This document shows positions 24,777 through 38,290 of a stretch of DNA of 64,000 nucleotides, piece by piece. Numbering within the stretch: position 1 is the stretch's first letter; each line of letters begins with the position of its first letter. A program made the position numbers and the translations under genes. The DNA comes from Pyxicephalus adspersus. Its lineage: Eukaryota > Chordata > Amphibia > Anura > Pyxicephalidae. The DNA is taken from contig NC_092863.1 in the NCBI RefSeq assembly GCF_032062135.1, positions 15,174,017-15,238,016 of the forward strand, written 5' to 3'. The notes beneath the pieces were generated by a model. It was not told where the DNA came from, ran no database searches, and worked only from the letters and a program-made list of their open reading frames with translations.

Positions 24777-26439
24777 GTATATGGCTATTGAAATTCTTGT
24801 TTGTTTTGTCAGCTGGCCACTTCTAGGTTGGCTTGTCATTATTGGTTTAGAACCAGCTTAGCAATACACCTGGAAAGGTCCCCATTTAGCTCAAAGGTGC
24901 TTTTGATAGTTCCCCATTTCTGGGAAGGGGAAGACCTGAGAAAGTCATTCATTCTAGGAAGATGAAGGCTCTTTAGCCTTTCATCTAGGGAAACAGGTCT
25001 TTGCTATAGCAGACTGTATGGCTAGTTCTAGGCCCGGTGAATGTAGTCTACATGACCTTCATGTGGACCTAAGAAGATATTTGCTGTTAGAATCTTACAC
25101 TTTAACAAAGTTGCTTTTGAACCTCTTGTGGGGCTATGTAATACAACATCAGGGCAAGGTATTCCTGGCAGGGAATATTCCTGAGAAACCCACATAGTGT
25201 AGGAACCAAAGATTTAAGAACTAGAAGACAATAACTGGTACATCTCCCGTTTAGTGTAGGCTAATATCCTCTGTTGCCCCAGCACTGAGCGTAGGCATGT
25301 AATGGCTGCAAGGTAGAGGGTCATTTCACATGACCCCCATCTCTCCCATCCCCAAAACACTTCTATATAAAGAAATATTTTGCTCCAAAGTCTTGGTTCT
25401 AGAAGAAGGATGTTACTATGAACACCAAAGATTATGTATTTTTAGCTCAAGTGATGGAGATTTGGCTCTGGAAAAGTTGAGGTGAAAGAGAAGCTAAGCT
25501 GTAAATTGCTATATGTAAATATCTGAATGCCCAAAGCCAAGCCACAGACTCACTTTAAGCTGAAAATGTCTATAGATAATATTTTTTTATATACAATGTT
25601 ATGCAGTCTATTATGTTGAGATCCTAAATCCCAGGCACTTGGCATTTAGATATAAAAGAGCTATTGGTCCTTTTCTTTGTGGTCTGAAATGTATCAAGAT
25701 GGAATCTCATCTGCGTGCTCCAAATCAGCCTCATTGGAGACTTGTCTGCTGTGCCAGCTTCTCTGTACAGCTTTACACGGGAAGTCATTACTCTCGGCAG
25801 AAATAAAACAGAAGCCTTTATGAAGTGTTTTGCAGTAGCAGCAGCACTTTAAGGAAAACCATTAATATCTTGAGAGACGAGAGACTGAACGGTAGATAAA
25901 AACTTGGCAAGCACCTCGCCTGTAAAAAAAAAGAATTGGGCGTATTCTGCTGAGTATGCCATACAGGTGGGAGAGGACCAAAGGAAATAGAAAATGAGGG
26001 ACATTATAGATTTGGACCAATTATTTTCAGAGAAAAGTAGAGGGTATAGGTTATATTTATGAGTGGTCTGATCAAAGTAGATCAGACGGGGCTAATAAGA
26101 TACCTTTGGTGAAACCTTTCTGCAATCTGGCAATTTTACTGGCCAGTCCCGTTAAAGTCCATTGCAGGTGAATACTGAAAGCAATTTCTTGCTATTTTTA
26201 AGGGATATTATGAAAAATAGGTTTTATTATCAACATAGGCTTTTTCATGGTTTAGTGGTTATAAGCTCCATATGACTGACTTTTAGAAATTGACTCGTGA
26301 TTCACCTAGGCTATCACTTTTTTGTAATGCAATCCTAATTATAATTTAAATCAAACTTCCAGTAAAAATGAAAACTGCAGGGGAAGCTGTAGTACTGAAA
26401 AAATTACTGTTAACTTGCATAGTACACTTTATAGTCCAT
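24777..26439. other. non-coding, no feature recognised
   Basis: No frame of convincing length or content. Confidence 0.45.
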
Positions 26440-26680
26440 AGTCATGCCACTAGCTGTCCCTAAGAGGGACTCACAACATTTCTCTAGTCATTAACATGGC
26501 CTAAGGCCATTTTCAAGGGAAGCCAAGTAATCTGCCAGCCTGTTTTTGAAATGTAAAAGGAACCCCACACAAGCTTGTGGAAAACATACAAAGGGTGTTG
26601 TGGCCAAGATGTGAACCTGGGATCCAAGCGTTAGAAAGACAAGACTTCTTGCCTCTGAGCCACTGCATCAGGTTCTTCTC
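26440..26680 (+). repeat. dispersed repeat, family C, diverged copy
   Basis: CATAGTCATGCCACTAGCTG at the left and GGAAAACATACAAAGGGTGT, GAACCTGGGATCCAAGCG and CTGAGCCACTGCA at the right match the landmark order of family C. Confidence 0.6.
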
Positions 26681-29600
26681 TGAGGAGGATCGGTATTGTC
26701 GGCATATCTAAGAGTGGTATTAAAAATTTTAATTTTAGCATGTGATTAATCTAAACCAGCATTCTTCATTCAGTATATAAATTTAAAAAGCAAGGTAACA
26801 ATATAAAGCCTTTTTGTACTCCTATTCTAGTCTTGAACCAGCCAATTACCTGGTTCAAATAGTTGCTTTTTGGTTTAAATAGAAAAAGTTGAAAAGGAAA
26901 ATGAGATGTTCTGGGATTTCCGTTACTCCAGGAGATTGCTACAGTTTGGTATGAAAAATAGACATTTTACTGGAACTCACTTGCTTTCCCCATTAAACAG
27001 TGCAGGGTGCCCAACAGGTGGATCGCAAGTTTTTATTGTTGGTAGATCATTTTGACTTGCTCATTTTAAAAGTAGCTTGAAAGCTGAAAAAGTATGGGTG
27101 CCCCTGATCCAGTGGATGTTGGCAATTTGATCCTTAGTCCTTATAAGAGCAACTTTTACATCTCTCATCTCTTGTTTTACACATTACATGAGTCTAGCTT
27201 GCAGAATTCAGAACATTATCTTGCTAGTATGTGAAATAAGTGCAAGTATTCTGTAATTTCTGCCCTTGTGCAGATGGCCAGTCTACAAAAAGGGTAGGTC
27301 TGTCTCTGAAAAGAAACAAGTTAACAAAGTATTACATGGGAAGGGGGGACAACTTGAAGCCTAAAGTAGTAGTACCATGCAAGGCAGGTGCACAGTAACA
27401 TGAAAACCCCTTTCTTCCATTGCTAATGCAATTCCTATTAAGGATCAGTTGTCATCTGTTACCCAAGGTGGACTATTATTATTTAGTCCTGTGCTGTAGA
27501 TTCTAGAGATATCATCAAGATAAGTGGTAAAGTAGAAGCATTTGGGATTTCTGGGAGGATGTAAGTACATGGGGGGGGGGGGGTTCATTGTTGTATTGGA
27601 AGTTTCAAGAAATGCCCTGCTGGGCATCATTCAGCACGAGAGAGCCGCATCATCTATTGGACTCTCTCGAGGTCTTTAAGATTTGATTTCAAAAATTGTG
27701 AGAGCAGTGCAGCAACAGCTGCTATTTTAATGTTGACTAGGCACAATTCTTTTGCCATGCATTTATTATAAACATTACATATATTCTTCATTACAAGTAG
27801 TGTAAGTACCTAAAACACCTTCTAAAAGTTTGTAACATAGTAACACCTTCTAAAAGTTTGCCTGGAGCTCAGCTTTACTTTTTAGAAAAGCTGTCTCAAC
27901 CAGATAGGAGGCCTAGGATAAATAAAATGTGCTAGGGTCTAAATTCACTGTTTATTGAACTGTATGCTTCTGGGCTTAGGCAAAGAGATAAGGCCAGCCA
28001 ATAAATATATAAACCGATCCTGGATGCTTAAAAAAATGATAATTTGAGTCTCTGGTGCCAGAATAGTTGGCTGCCAAAGCATATAACAGCAGATGTTTAA
28101 TACCATATAAGTAAAAATAAGCTTTCCTTGTAATTAGCTCCCTCTTCCACTAAAGACTGCAGAGAAGTTTAGACTACTTATATTACTATGATATCTAAAC
28201 TTGGTACTATAGTCTCCACAATTTGGCACCTAGTCAATTTGTAGTAACAGAAATATTTTCTTGGGGTCTTGCTTGCTTTGTTGCCAAAAATACCTCTATA
28301 GTCACCATGATTGCTTGATGCAACCTAGGCTAGGAGCTACTGAAGTCACTGGTTAGGGGACACCATGGAAAGAAGGCTTTCATATATATGGTTGTAACAA
28401 TGATAACTTTCAGGATAAAGCTACAGCTATTTACAAGTGTCAGATGATTGTTTCCCAAGACAAGAACGTCCATCTTGTGTTAAAAATGTTCACAGTGGCC
28501 CCCCAATTCGCATTACAGATTGATGAACAACCAATCAGGAATGACTGCTTTGCATCCCTATGGAGTAGAGCACAGTGGAGTACTAAAGTACTGTGTGTCA
28601 ACAGTTACCTAATAAGTCCTATCAAGGCTGTACGAAACATCACAATCATGGTTCAGAAACTGGGAGCCTTAATATTGTCAAGGATGTTTATGAATAAGAT
28701 TAACAAAAGACTTCCCGTACTATGTATGTTCTATGTACGTACAACAATCCCCTATTCAATCTTGGGCTTTTCAAAAGAGGGTTGCTTTAATCTGTGGCTT
28801 TGGTTAACCTCAATAAAATGTAAAATGTGCCTTTGAGCCTAAAATGTCCAGTTTATCAAAGCTCATTCATCAAAAAGAGGAGTTGGGGAATTTGTTCATA
28901 TACAACTGAATAGAGCTGTGTGTCAAGAACACAGTTAACACATTGTCACAAGTGCAGCGACCCAAAGAAACCAATCACAAATCCTGTCCCACTGTTTTTG
29001 TATCTGATTAAAGGAATAATTCAATTAGTTGTCATTTAATTGGCATTATTGTTAAAGCTCCACTCTGGACTGCAGTTACCATATGCATGTAGTGGGGTTC
29101 CCCTGTAGTGTGTATGTGAAGTGCTCTTTTGGCTGGATTGTTCATTTCACGTCTTTTCTCCGGCAACTGGTGCTCTGTATGGTCTGACATTTGGGTTCTG
29201 GGCAGATCCTTGCCATTTTCTCATACAATGTAGGACTGCTGGTCAAAGTCAGAGATTTGCAACCGGGTGGCCTGGACCAGGTGCCAACAAAAACAAGGGA
29301 AATCCTCTATTCAAAACAATTGCCAATGAATAAGTGAGATTTTCCATAGGGGGGTTTGCAAAACATCTACACTTACTGTTGGATTTGGAACTTGTTCAGA
29401 CTCTCCTACAGGAGTCCTTAGTTCTTAGGGTGAAGACACCTAGGGTTGCCCTTAAATATCTGCAGCTCAAGTTTAATGCCTAAACTCTGCCCAAATGCCA
29501 GGCAGCCATACTCTGGCACAACTCTATCACATCCTAGGCTTGTTAGAACTTGCTCCTTCTCTCTTGCCCTTGTACATGATTGGCCCATCATTATGAACAC

Positions 29601-31079
29601 TTGATACCTGCCAGGAGCTGAATAGATCATTGGATTGATGAGCAAAATTTTGCTTGGCTTTTTCTTGCATTTCACACACTAAAAATCATGAAGTTTGCCA
29701 TTTCTAAAAAACAGATGTGAAAAGCTGCAGACTGAATTTTACTAAACCGCGACCCACAAAAATGCATCGATGACAACAATGGTGCAGACTTTTTCTAGCG
29801 GTTTCTTTTCAAAAGGCAGGCAAGTCAGAACAATAAAAGACTTTTAGATCTTCGCTATGAGTATCTGGGGAAGGACAATAAATGAACAGATTATCCATGG
29901 GATGATAACATATACACATAAGGACACTAAATTGTACTCCTTGTACCCCAAAGTATCTGTAATCAGTCTGCCAATCAAAGGCGGCTCCTTTTGATAAGTG
30001 CGGCAGGATGCATGAAAAATTGCTATCTACAAAGGTTTGAAATTTTATCTAACCACTTTTGTGATACTTTTTTCTGAAAAAGAATCATACAAATAAGTCA
30101 TCAGTTCTCTCGTCTTTTCAGCCTATCCTCTGTCACCACATGTGTATGCAGATGAACCTGGTTGGCTCCTAGTGCTGCCCCTCTATACACATAATAGAAG
30201 GTGGAAACCAAGACAGATGCATGTTGTTTGTAAAAAAAAGAAAAAAAAAAAAAAAACATACACAACTCAATGGAATGATAGTTTTTATTTTTTTGCCTGT
30301 AGTTGAGTTTTAAGTATGCAGGTTGAAGAGAAGGAATGTGCACATGTTGCAGGGGGTGATGCTGCTTTTTGTATAAATTTCTTTGAAGTTAAACTGCGGA
30401 CCAAAGGGAAGACGAGCTGGCGATCTGCTTATGTGTATGATTTTCTTTGAAGGGTCTTAGGAATTTTCACTCTGACAAATGTGCATTTGGTTAGCAGCAT
30501 ATAAATCCTGCAGACACCATCTATCCGTTCACCCACTACGAGGCACTCTGTACCTTTCCTGCTTCTGTTCTGCATAAAGTACTTTTTATTTTTTTTTTTA
30601 CTCCATGGGTTCCCCCAGCATCTTGGATGCATGTATATACTGTACCTTCATTATGAGGAATATCTAAGACTAGAAGTTCTTAAAGTCACTCAGTTACAAA
30701 GGGTTCAGACACAATATAGCATCCTGTGGTTTTTTGCTCCTTGGGTAATAAAGCCCAACCACAACAATATTTTTATATAGAAAAAGATAATCAGTATCAC
30801 AGATATTGTACTGTAAGTCACCACTTTCATAGTCTTGTAGCAAAGTTTCTACATATAAAAAATATCAAATAAGCTTCAGAGTTTGACCTCGGTACCTAGT
30901 GATGCTATGGTCTTTTCAGGAAGGTAGCTTGGGATTACTGTGGAAAAACTATAGGATTACCAGCGATGTGCAGAGTCTAGGATACACCTGGTCTTTACCA
31001 GAGCAACCCGCAAGGGGTGATGGAGTAGTAACTTTAAGGGCTACCCCAGGGTCTGCCTACATAAGGGAGGCTTCGGTGT
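26681..31079. other. non-coding, no gene recognised
   Basis: It holds a 13-G run (27571-27583), a short inverted repeat CGAGAGAG/CTCTCTCG near 27637-27671 and an A-rich run (30232-30256). The frame at 28444-28836 (130 codons) has no recognised homology. Confidence 0.45.
27571..27583. repeat. poly-G run (13 G)
   Basis: Homopolymer run; the length may be a sequencing or assembly uncertainty. Confidence 0.9.
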
Positions 31080-31350
31080 GGAGACAGGTGGTGTCCAACA
31101 GGCAGGTGAGGGCAACTAGTGTGAGAAGGAGTCAGAGCTGGCAGTAAGAATGTGATTTGGGGTCCAGACAGAGGTCAAGGTGGGCAGTAGGCAGGTGCAT
31201 TCCAAAATCCATTCAAAGGTTAGGGCTGGCGGCAGCCTGGGACAATCTATAGTCCAAACAAAGGTAAGGGCAGGCAGGAGTAACCTGAAGTCCAAGCAAA
31301 TGTCAAGGCAGGCAGCAGGAAGATGTAATCCAAGGTCCAAGTAGGGTCAG
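31080..31350. repeat. decayed tandem repeat, ~38-50-bp period
   Basis: Motifs of the form GTCCAAGCAAATGTCAAGGC followed by AGGCAGCAGG recur at uneven 38-50-bp spacing, in diverged forms. The pattern resembles variable-length repeats in amphibian retroelement ends, which is an inference. The 74-codon minus frame here (LPALTFVW-like repeats) comes from it. Confidence 0.6.
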
Positions 31351-31834
31351 GACAATAGAGAACAGTGCTGTATAGCAAGATGGCTAGTGCAAAGTCACAG
31401 TACTAGTTACCACTACTGCTGTGGCCCCTTATAAAGCACCTCCTCCTAGGACTGTGCTCATATGTTCATGCCTGCACACCCCTGTAGGCCTGCACGCCCC
31501 CATTATCTTTGTCAATCAGTGACCGAGAATGGGTGCCAAGCCTCAAAGCACAAGGTAGAAGACTGGGACAAGATGCCATGGAATGGTTGGGCTGAGAGAG
31601 CCATGGGAATCTATAGGAAATATGAGAGGTAAACTGTGTATTCTAAAAGATTTGGTCAAACATGCCCCCTTCTTTTCTCAGCCTAACGAGTCTACTTGTC
31701 CATGCTTCCCATCCAATGGTATCCATAAATACAATAACTAGCAGCCCCAAGAAGCTAAGCAACCTACCACCCACAATTCTGATCAACTTATCTTTGGTCA
31801 CTTCAATATATAGCACCAAAAATCCAGCACTTTA
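31351..31834. other. non-coding, no feature recognised
   Basis: Possibly the continuation of the retroelement-like segment to its left (GGCCCCTTATAAAGCACCTC near 31423); not demonstrated. Confidence 0.35.
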
Positions 31835-32090
31835 GAAAGTCCATAGCCACACCACTAGTTGTTAACAACGTACTGTCCGTATTATATTAATAGTAATATG
31901 CCATAACATAGTAAAAGGATGCTTTGGGAGGAAAGGAAATTAACATACCATTTAGTTTTTGGGATGTAGGAGTGCAGAGTGCCCGTAGGAAACCCATGCA
32001 AACACAAGGAGAACAAACTCCAAAATTCAAAGCTATTACAAACTACTGGTGTGCCAAGGTCATCAACAGTTGCAATGGAAAACACAAGGA
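31835..32090 (+). repeat. dispersed repeat, family C
   Basis: Landmarks in order: AAGTCCATAGCCACACCACT, TTTTTGGGATGTAGGAGTGC and GGAAACCCATGCAAACACAA followed by GGAGAACAAACTCC. Confidence 0.65.
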
Positions 32091-35000
32091 TACACAAAAG
32101 TTAGCCATTCCTTTGCAGAACAGACCTTTCATTCACTTAAATGAATTTTACAGCAACAAAAATACATGTTTCTCCATATCCAAAATACTAAATATTTTTT
32201 TTTCCCGGCAGCTGAAGGAAAATTTTACCTTGGGGTATGTTTTCCTAGAAAGACGGGCCTTTAAAGAGAACCTGTTGCCCTTGCCTTGCAAGTTTGTTTT
32301 AAACACGTCCTGCACATAGCTAATATGAAATGACTTCTGGATTTCTAGGAAAGGGATGCAGTGAGAAATATGAGGAGATATTCCATGAGATCATGCAGAA
32401 TATTAGGAAAGGTTGTTCACAGGATATATGTGAAAGATTAGTGAGTGAACAATAGGATGATATTTAATATGGAGCTAAGCTAGGCTGCCTGTGATTTAGC
32501 AGTTGCAGCATAGGAAGGCCCCTTTACACATTTTCTACCATCATGTCCAATTAAAGGGGACTCACTTGTGATACAATTTCCCATACATTCCCTCTAGCAG
32601 CAACAAGGTATGGAGGTCCACCACCTGAACCTTCACTTCCTGTCACTGTCAGCGCTCAAGGTACACCAAGCGCATAATCCATTTCCTAATGAAGACTTTT
32701 CACTTCCTCCTCGTCATTCCTTCTCGTTGTTCCCAGCAGACTCATTGGACTAAAATAAATTTTTATAGGGTCAGTCCACCCCTTCAGTGCCAAACCTAGC
32801 AGATGTATAAAGGTGACAGGAGAACAAAGGAGGGGGAAGAGGAGTGGGGACTTGACGGAGGACAGATGCTGGTGGAAAATTTGATTACGTTAACCACTGC
32901 AGTGTCTCAATCTTTTTATCGCACCAGTAGTGTCTGAACATTGTATTTACTTGCACTGTGTTTACCTACATATGCTCCCTATTTCCCTTTGCGTCTTTCA
33001 TTGGGTTAATAATTGCCAGATGAGGGGTCTACGGGCTGGAAAAAGGTGCATTTGTTTATTCGTAGTAAGGGCTTTGAAGATCTGTGGGAAGCTGAGGGGT
33101 GATATTTCCGTTTTGCGTTGTGTATATGTATAGATTCATGTATAATGTCACACTTGGCCTGTAGTTTGTCAGCTATCTCATTCTCACACTGTCCATATGG
33201 TAACCATCTGATAAAGTGACATAACCATACACAGTCTACTCTGCTATACACTTTATATGATTTCTTCTAACGTATGCAAAGAAGAAGAAAAAAGGAGCCT
33301 AGGTGTCTCCGAAGCTTGGAGGGAACTACAACTGTTAGCAGGCCCTCTTAGGAAATATTGATTTAGGAATAGCATGTGCTCATCTGTTTTAAAGGGATTC
33401 TTCAATCTGCTTGCTAAATGAGGTTCCAGTTTTAAAGGCTGAATTAAAAATTCAGTTAGACAGACTTTCTACTAATATACTCCTTTTTAATGGGCATGCC
33501 TGTGCAGTGTAATAAAGAGGACCTTCCATGTGCTGCTACTGCTGGACTCATTGTACAGAATAATAATTCCCTGGATATAAATCTGATATTTGGTGTCAGT
33601 ACACAGCTAAAACAATCATACAGATAACACAATTTCTGGATTCAGAAGAATAAACACAGAAAACCAAGCAGGCAAGTTGGATAATATAGAACTAGGACAG
33701 CAATGGAAGTTTAAATCATCAGGCTGCAAGGTGCCACCAGGTCACGGACCTCGGGTCACCCTACACGAGGAGAAAGAACTTCCCAATTAATGTGCTATTT
33801 AAATTGTAGGTAGAGCATGGCAGGTGGAGGAGGCTGGAACAAAGTTGTGTACAACTGGCTAAAAACTAAAGACAAAAGTAATGTCCATATGTGATGCTGA
33901 GTCTTAATAAAATACCTTTAATCCAGTAGAGGAAAGTTTTGGTCCAGGCACAGAAAGGTTGGGAAGGTAAGGGCTAGATGATTTTGGATGTTCTCCAGCC
34001 AGGAAATGAGGCAGGCTCTGCTTGCTACAGTTTCTGTTGGACTCTTCTGTTATGAGAAGCTGCCCCGGGTTCAAGTTCTGTTCCCAGGTATCCAATGAAA
34101 TCATAGTAAGCAGGAGAGATCCTATAGGGAAGGCTGCTTTAAAGAAAAAAGACCTGGAACACATATCGATATGATGGCATTGCTAGTCTACATTCTTGTA
34201 GTCAGTGACTTGGAAAGCATTGATATCAGAGTGTCAGTATAACAGCCAGACCACCAGCATTTTCAGTGGACGGTCAGCAATGGCAGCTCCTATACTACTT
34301 TGAGGAATGGTTGACTTTCATACAGGGTGACATACCGCTAATGTCAATCCTGATCAGAGCAAGCAGTGAACATTGATTGCTATACGCCCATTACATACAT
34401 CCTCTTCAATGCATACAGCATCTGGGACACATTCAGTGAATATGCTGCAACTGCATGTAATCACACTACATTGTGTTCATGCTGTGAATGGGAAGCACGG
34501 TTCTCAAAGGCGGGAATCACAGCTCTAGCTGCAATGTGTTTATGTGGCCTCACTTGTGTTTCCATTATCACGCCATATATTTGGATCAGACTGTAACCCT
34601 ATGGCAACAGTTTGTTCCCTTTCCACCATCTGCTACTTTGGGTCATACAGTCTCTTTCTGTAGTTGACTCTAAGCGACTATATATCAAATTTTCAATAGG
34701 AAATTTTATATGCCTTTTTCATTTTTATATTCGGAATTGTCATTGCTGTGTGAGTCCCTTCTATTGTTGAAATCAAGCCATTTTCTAATAAAGAACATGG
34801 GCATTATTGTCTTATATGCCCAATGATCTTATGGGAATTCCATCCCCAGAGTTCCTTAGGCACTTGGGTACTTGTGCCCAGCATGACAACTTTGGCAGTC
34901 ATGAAATGGAAGTGTGAATGGAAGAAACTATGTTTTACCTTCCCCTGAGTGTCTGACACTGGATCAGCATGCCACAGGACATTTTTGGAGATATATAAAT

Positions 35001-38000
35001 CTATTGAAAACAAAAAAGTAGCTTCCTTAGTGACTGTCTCTCTTTTACTGAATCTTCAAAATGCTTTGTCTGAATGAACTGAGCTGTGGGTAAGTTACTT
35101 AGTAACTTTTTTTATTTAAATGTTGCATGGCTTCAAGGAACTGACATAGAATTTGGCACATTCCCAAGGTGAAATCAGTCAATTAATGTCACCCCAAAAG
35201 CAATTTTAATAAATGAAGCCAGTAAACGGTACCCCAATTCCAAACCTTCTGCACTAATCCAGGAGTAACAACACAATATTCTACTACTGTATATAATTTT
35301 AACTACTGTAGGTTCCACTTTGTTGAAGAAACACATTCTGAACACATTGTAAATTAAAAACCTTTGTGACCCCAATTGCATGATTCATTAAACTGGCCCC
35401 AGGGGGTCTCCTTTAAGGTCTTGCCAAACGTCCTGTACAGAGTACATGTCGGATGATTTACAATAGACTTTAATGAGAAGTTACTGTACCTGAAATGTTA
35501 ACTATATTTCTTCATGTACAGTTTCATAGAAGCACCATGGGATTATGACAGATTCAGGGCAGCTCTTAAATATTGTAATACTTCTGCTTTTGTATACTCG
35601 AGGCAGATATATAAAGAAGTGATGATCTGATAACAGATGGTGTAACTGAACAATATATTTAAATGTGATGGATGTTGCCCATTCCTTATACTTGCCTTAC
35701 AATCTCTGCAAAAGTGGTGATAATGGTATTTCAAACAAACACCACTGATCTCCATTGTGAGCGATAGTTTTTGCCACTGGTGGTCTAGAAAGTGGTGATC
35801 ATGCTGGTCCTCACAATATAAATGGCGATCATGAAAAAAGTGAGGATTATGTCAGCCGTTCTCTAATTTTTGAAGTGAGCAAAGTCAATAGAGCAGTCAT
35901 GTCTGCTAAAAATGACCCTTTGCTGGCGATCATTGTGTACATAATATTGAGCTTTATAGTTATCAGCAGATGTGTTAGACAAGATAAAAACACCATCTGT
36001 AATTGGGTTGATGGTGGAAGGATTAGAACCTCAGATGTTTTTCTCTTCTAATAACAACTGTAAAATTATGTCCCAATGACAATCACCAGCAGGGAAAATA
36101 ATAATGGGGTGATGTCCCCAACAAAGATACAAACCGCACTCAAATCAGAGATCTACCGATTTTTATACCCACTGTTGTCTGAACATGCATACAGGATGCA
36201 AAAGCACGGAGATGACCTCCCCAATTTCTTCTGCCTTCTTGCCCACGATGAAGCATGTTCTCCTGTATTTTCCCATTCATGTTCCTTGCACCTCTTATCT
36301 TTACACTTACCTTTACACATACTAATGTTTTAAGAATTTTGGATTTTCAGGGTTGCAAGAAGTGTCTGGTGCTTTAAAAGGGGTATGAGAAAGAGACCAC
36401 CACGATGTTTGATCCCCCCCTTTTCCCAGTGCATCAAAAATCTAAAATTGATCCCCTAGATCTTTTGTTTAGATTTAGGGATCTGGCCATTCCAGCCTAG
36501 AGTCAGTTGCAAACGAAAGTCATGTCAACTCTTGTCAACTTAAAAAAGCTAGAAGGTAGAGAGGAGACATGGTTTCTGATTATGAAGGATCGAGAAGTGG
36601 TAGTCCATGGTTGTGATGTTGGACGCCCCTCAATGACTAGCAGAATCTCCTCTCCTGCCTACTAGAAGCTCTTACTTCTGTCTACCTCTTAGCTTCTTGG
36701 GGTACACAAGAGATGGAATCACTATTATGTAGAATTGAAGGGGTACCAGCCTGCCCAATATCCAGACGTCCCAGGTAGGAGGTTCAATTTAGGTTTTTAT
36801 GCCCCTGATCTCCATTGTGACCTATAGTTTTTGCCAATGGTGATCTAGAAAGTGTCGATCCTGCTGGTCCTCACATGTCCTACTGTTTAAGAAATATACT
36901 GCATTAGTACAGGTATACTTTAAAACCTATCCATAACCAACTAATCAGCCTGGCCCACCCCTGCTGATCCTTCCTCCATGGCAACCCCCCCAAAATAAGT
37001 GTTGGAGCTTAGAAAGAGCCATAACCACATGCTAGTAAGCTAGTACTGAGCACTTAACTGTGAGTTACAGATCCAGAAGCTTCTGGCAACCACAGAAGGA
37101 GAGACAACAGGGGAGTGTTGTATAAAGTAAAAATCAGTTGATCAGGGGTGGGCTTTATATTGACCTAAGCACCCTTTTAAAGTGATTGGTCACTTCAGGC
37201 CTTAAAAGGATATCTTGATATCTTTGATATAATAAACCAATGCCAAATGAATAAATATAATAAAAACTTGATGAAGAAAGATTTTGATGTTTGAAAGAAA
37301 CATCATTAAAAATGAAATAGATAACACGAACCTGAACCGCGTCTGTCGCAGTATTTATGGGTTCTGAAATGTGTTGTTATGCCAATTAGTCACTTATCTG
37401 ATGTAGTTGTTATGAAATATTTTCAAAAGATTTCAGCACTGCTGTAGAAGTATTTATTTCAGTGACAAATGAGGTGTTTATAAAAAGACATACCCTGGAG
37501 GCAGTTCATGTAAACGGCACTCTGATAATTTGAACCACACCTCCTGTGATATTTACTTGAGTCCAAAATAAAAGTTTGAAAGGCAAACATTGTTTATTTG
37601 TTCTTGCGTGCAATCAGCGCAAATCCTTAACTGTCATTATTTTTGTATTCTACAAGCACGGCTGCTGTTTAAGGTCGAAATTAAAAATGACATATATGAC
37701 GGTCTGTCACTTGCTTTGGCACAGCAGTTTTTGTTTTTCTGGGTCTGCATAACAAAGTTTAATACCTGCTAGTAGATCCATCTCTTATTTTAAAGAGGCC
37801 CCATCACCACTGCTTTCCTAAGGAACAGTTCTGGGTCTGCTGACATTTCATTCAAGATGGTGGCACCTAGCATTGTACCCAATAAAATTTAGATGTAGAT
37901 ATCAGCCATTACGGGGCTGAGCTGCTAATATTCTAAATTATTTAGGTAATATATTAGTTTGACCTCTTCTGTAGCTCCTGGCACTGTTCCTGCTCACTTT

Positions 38001-38079
38001 GGCATTTTGCATGTGCCACCTACTTGGCTATCATTACTTTGGCAGCACTGGGTCCTCGGTTTGATCAGCAAGGAATTTC
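32091..38079. other. non-coding, no gene recognised
   Basis: Six kilobases of AT-rich sequence. Near 32258 is TTAAAGAGAACCTGTTGCCC and near 32769 GGGTCAGTCCACCCC, both dispersed-repeat tips. TCTCCATTGTGACCTATAG (about 36809) also occurs in changed form near 35749, with GATCTAGAAAGTG-like flanks, so about 70 bp is duplicated. No exon recognised. Confidence 0.45.
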
Positions 38080-38290
38080 AAGCAGAATTCTATATGTATA
38101 AAGTCTGTATGTTTTGTTCTCCCAGTGTTTGTGGGGGTTCCCCCCCCCTAAAATCATGCTGTTGGGTAAATGTCATCCCCCCAAAACCTGGTCATTGAGT
38201 GTTAATGACATGACTATAGTAGGGACATTAGATTGCAGTTAGTGACATGACTATGGACTTTGTAAATAATGCAATGATTAGTATATATCA
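38080..38290 (-). repeat. dispersed repeat, family C
   Basis: The copy is reversed: AAAGTCTGTATGTTTTGTTC, then ACATGACTATAGTAGGGACA, then GTGACATGACTATGGACTTT. It shows the interval between the two landmark blocks better than the other copies. Confidence 0.65.

Noticed and set aside
31116..31340. Repetitive LPALTFVW-type minus frame as a repeat protein
   Set aside because: Explained by translation of the decayed 38-50-bp tandem repeat; unit length varies and is not kept in frame.
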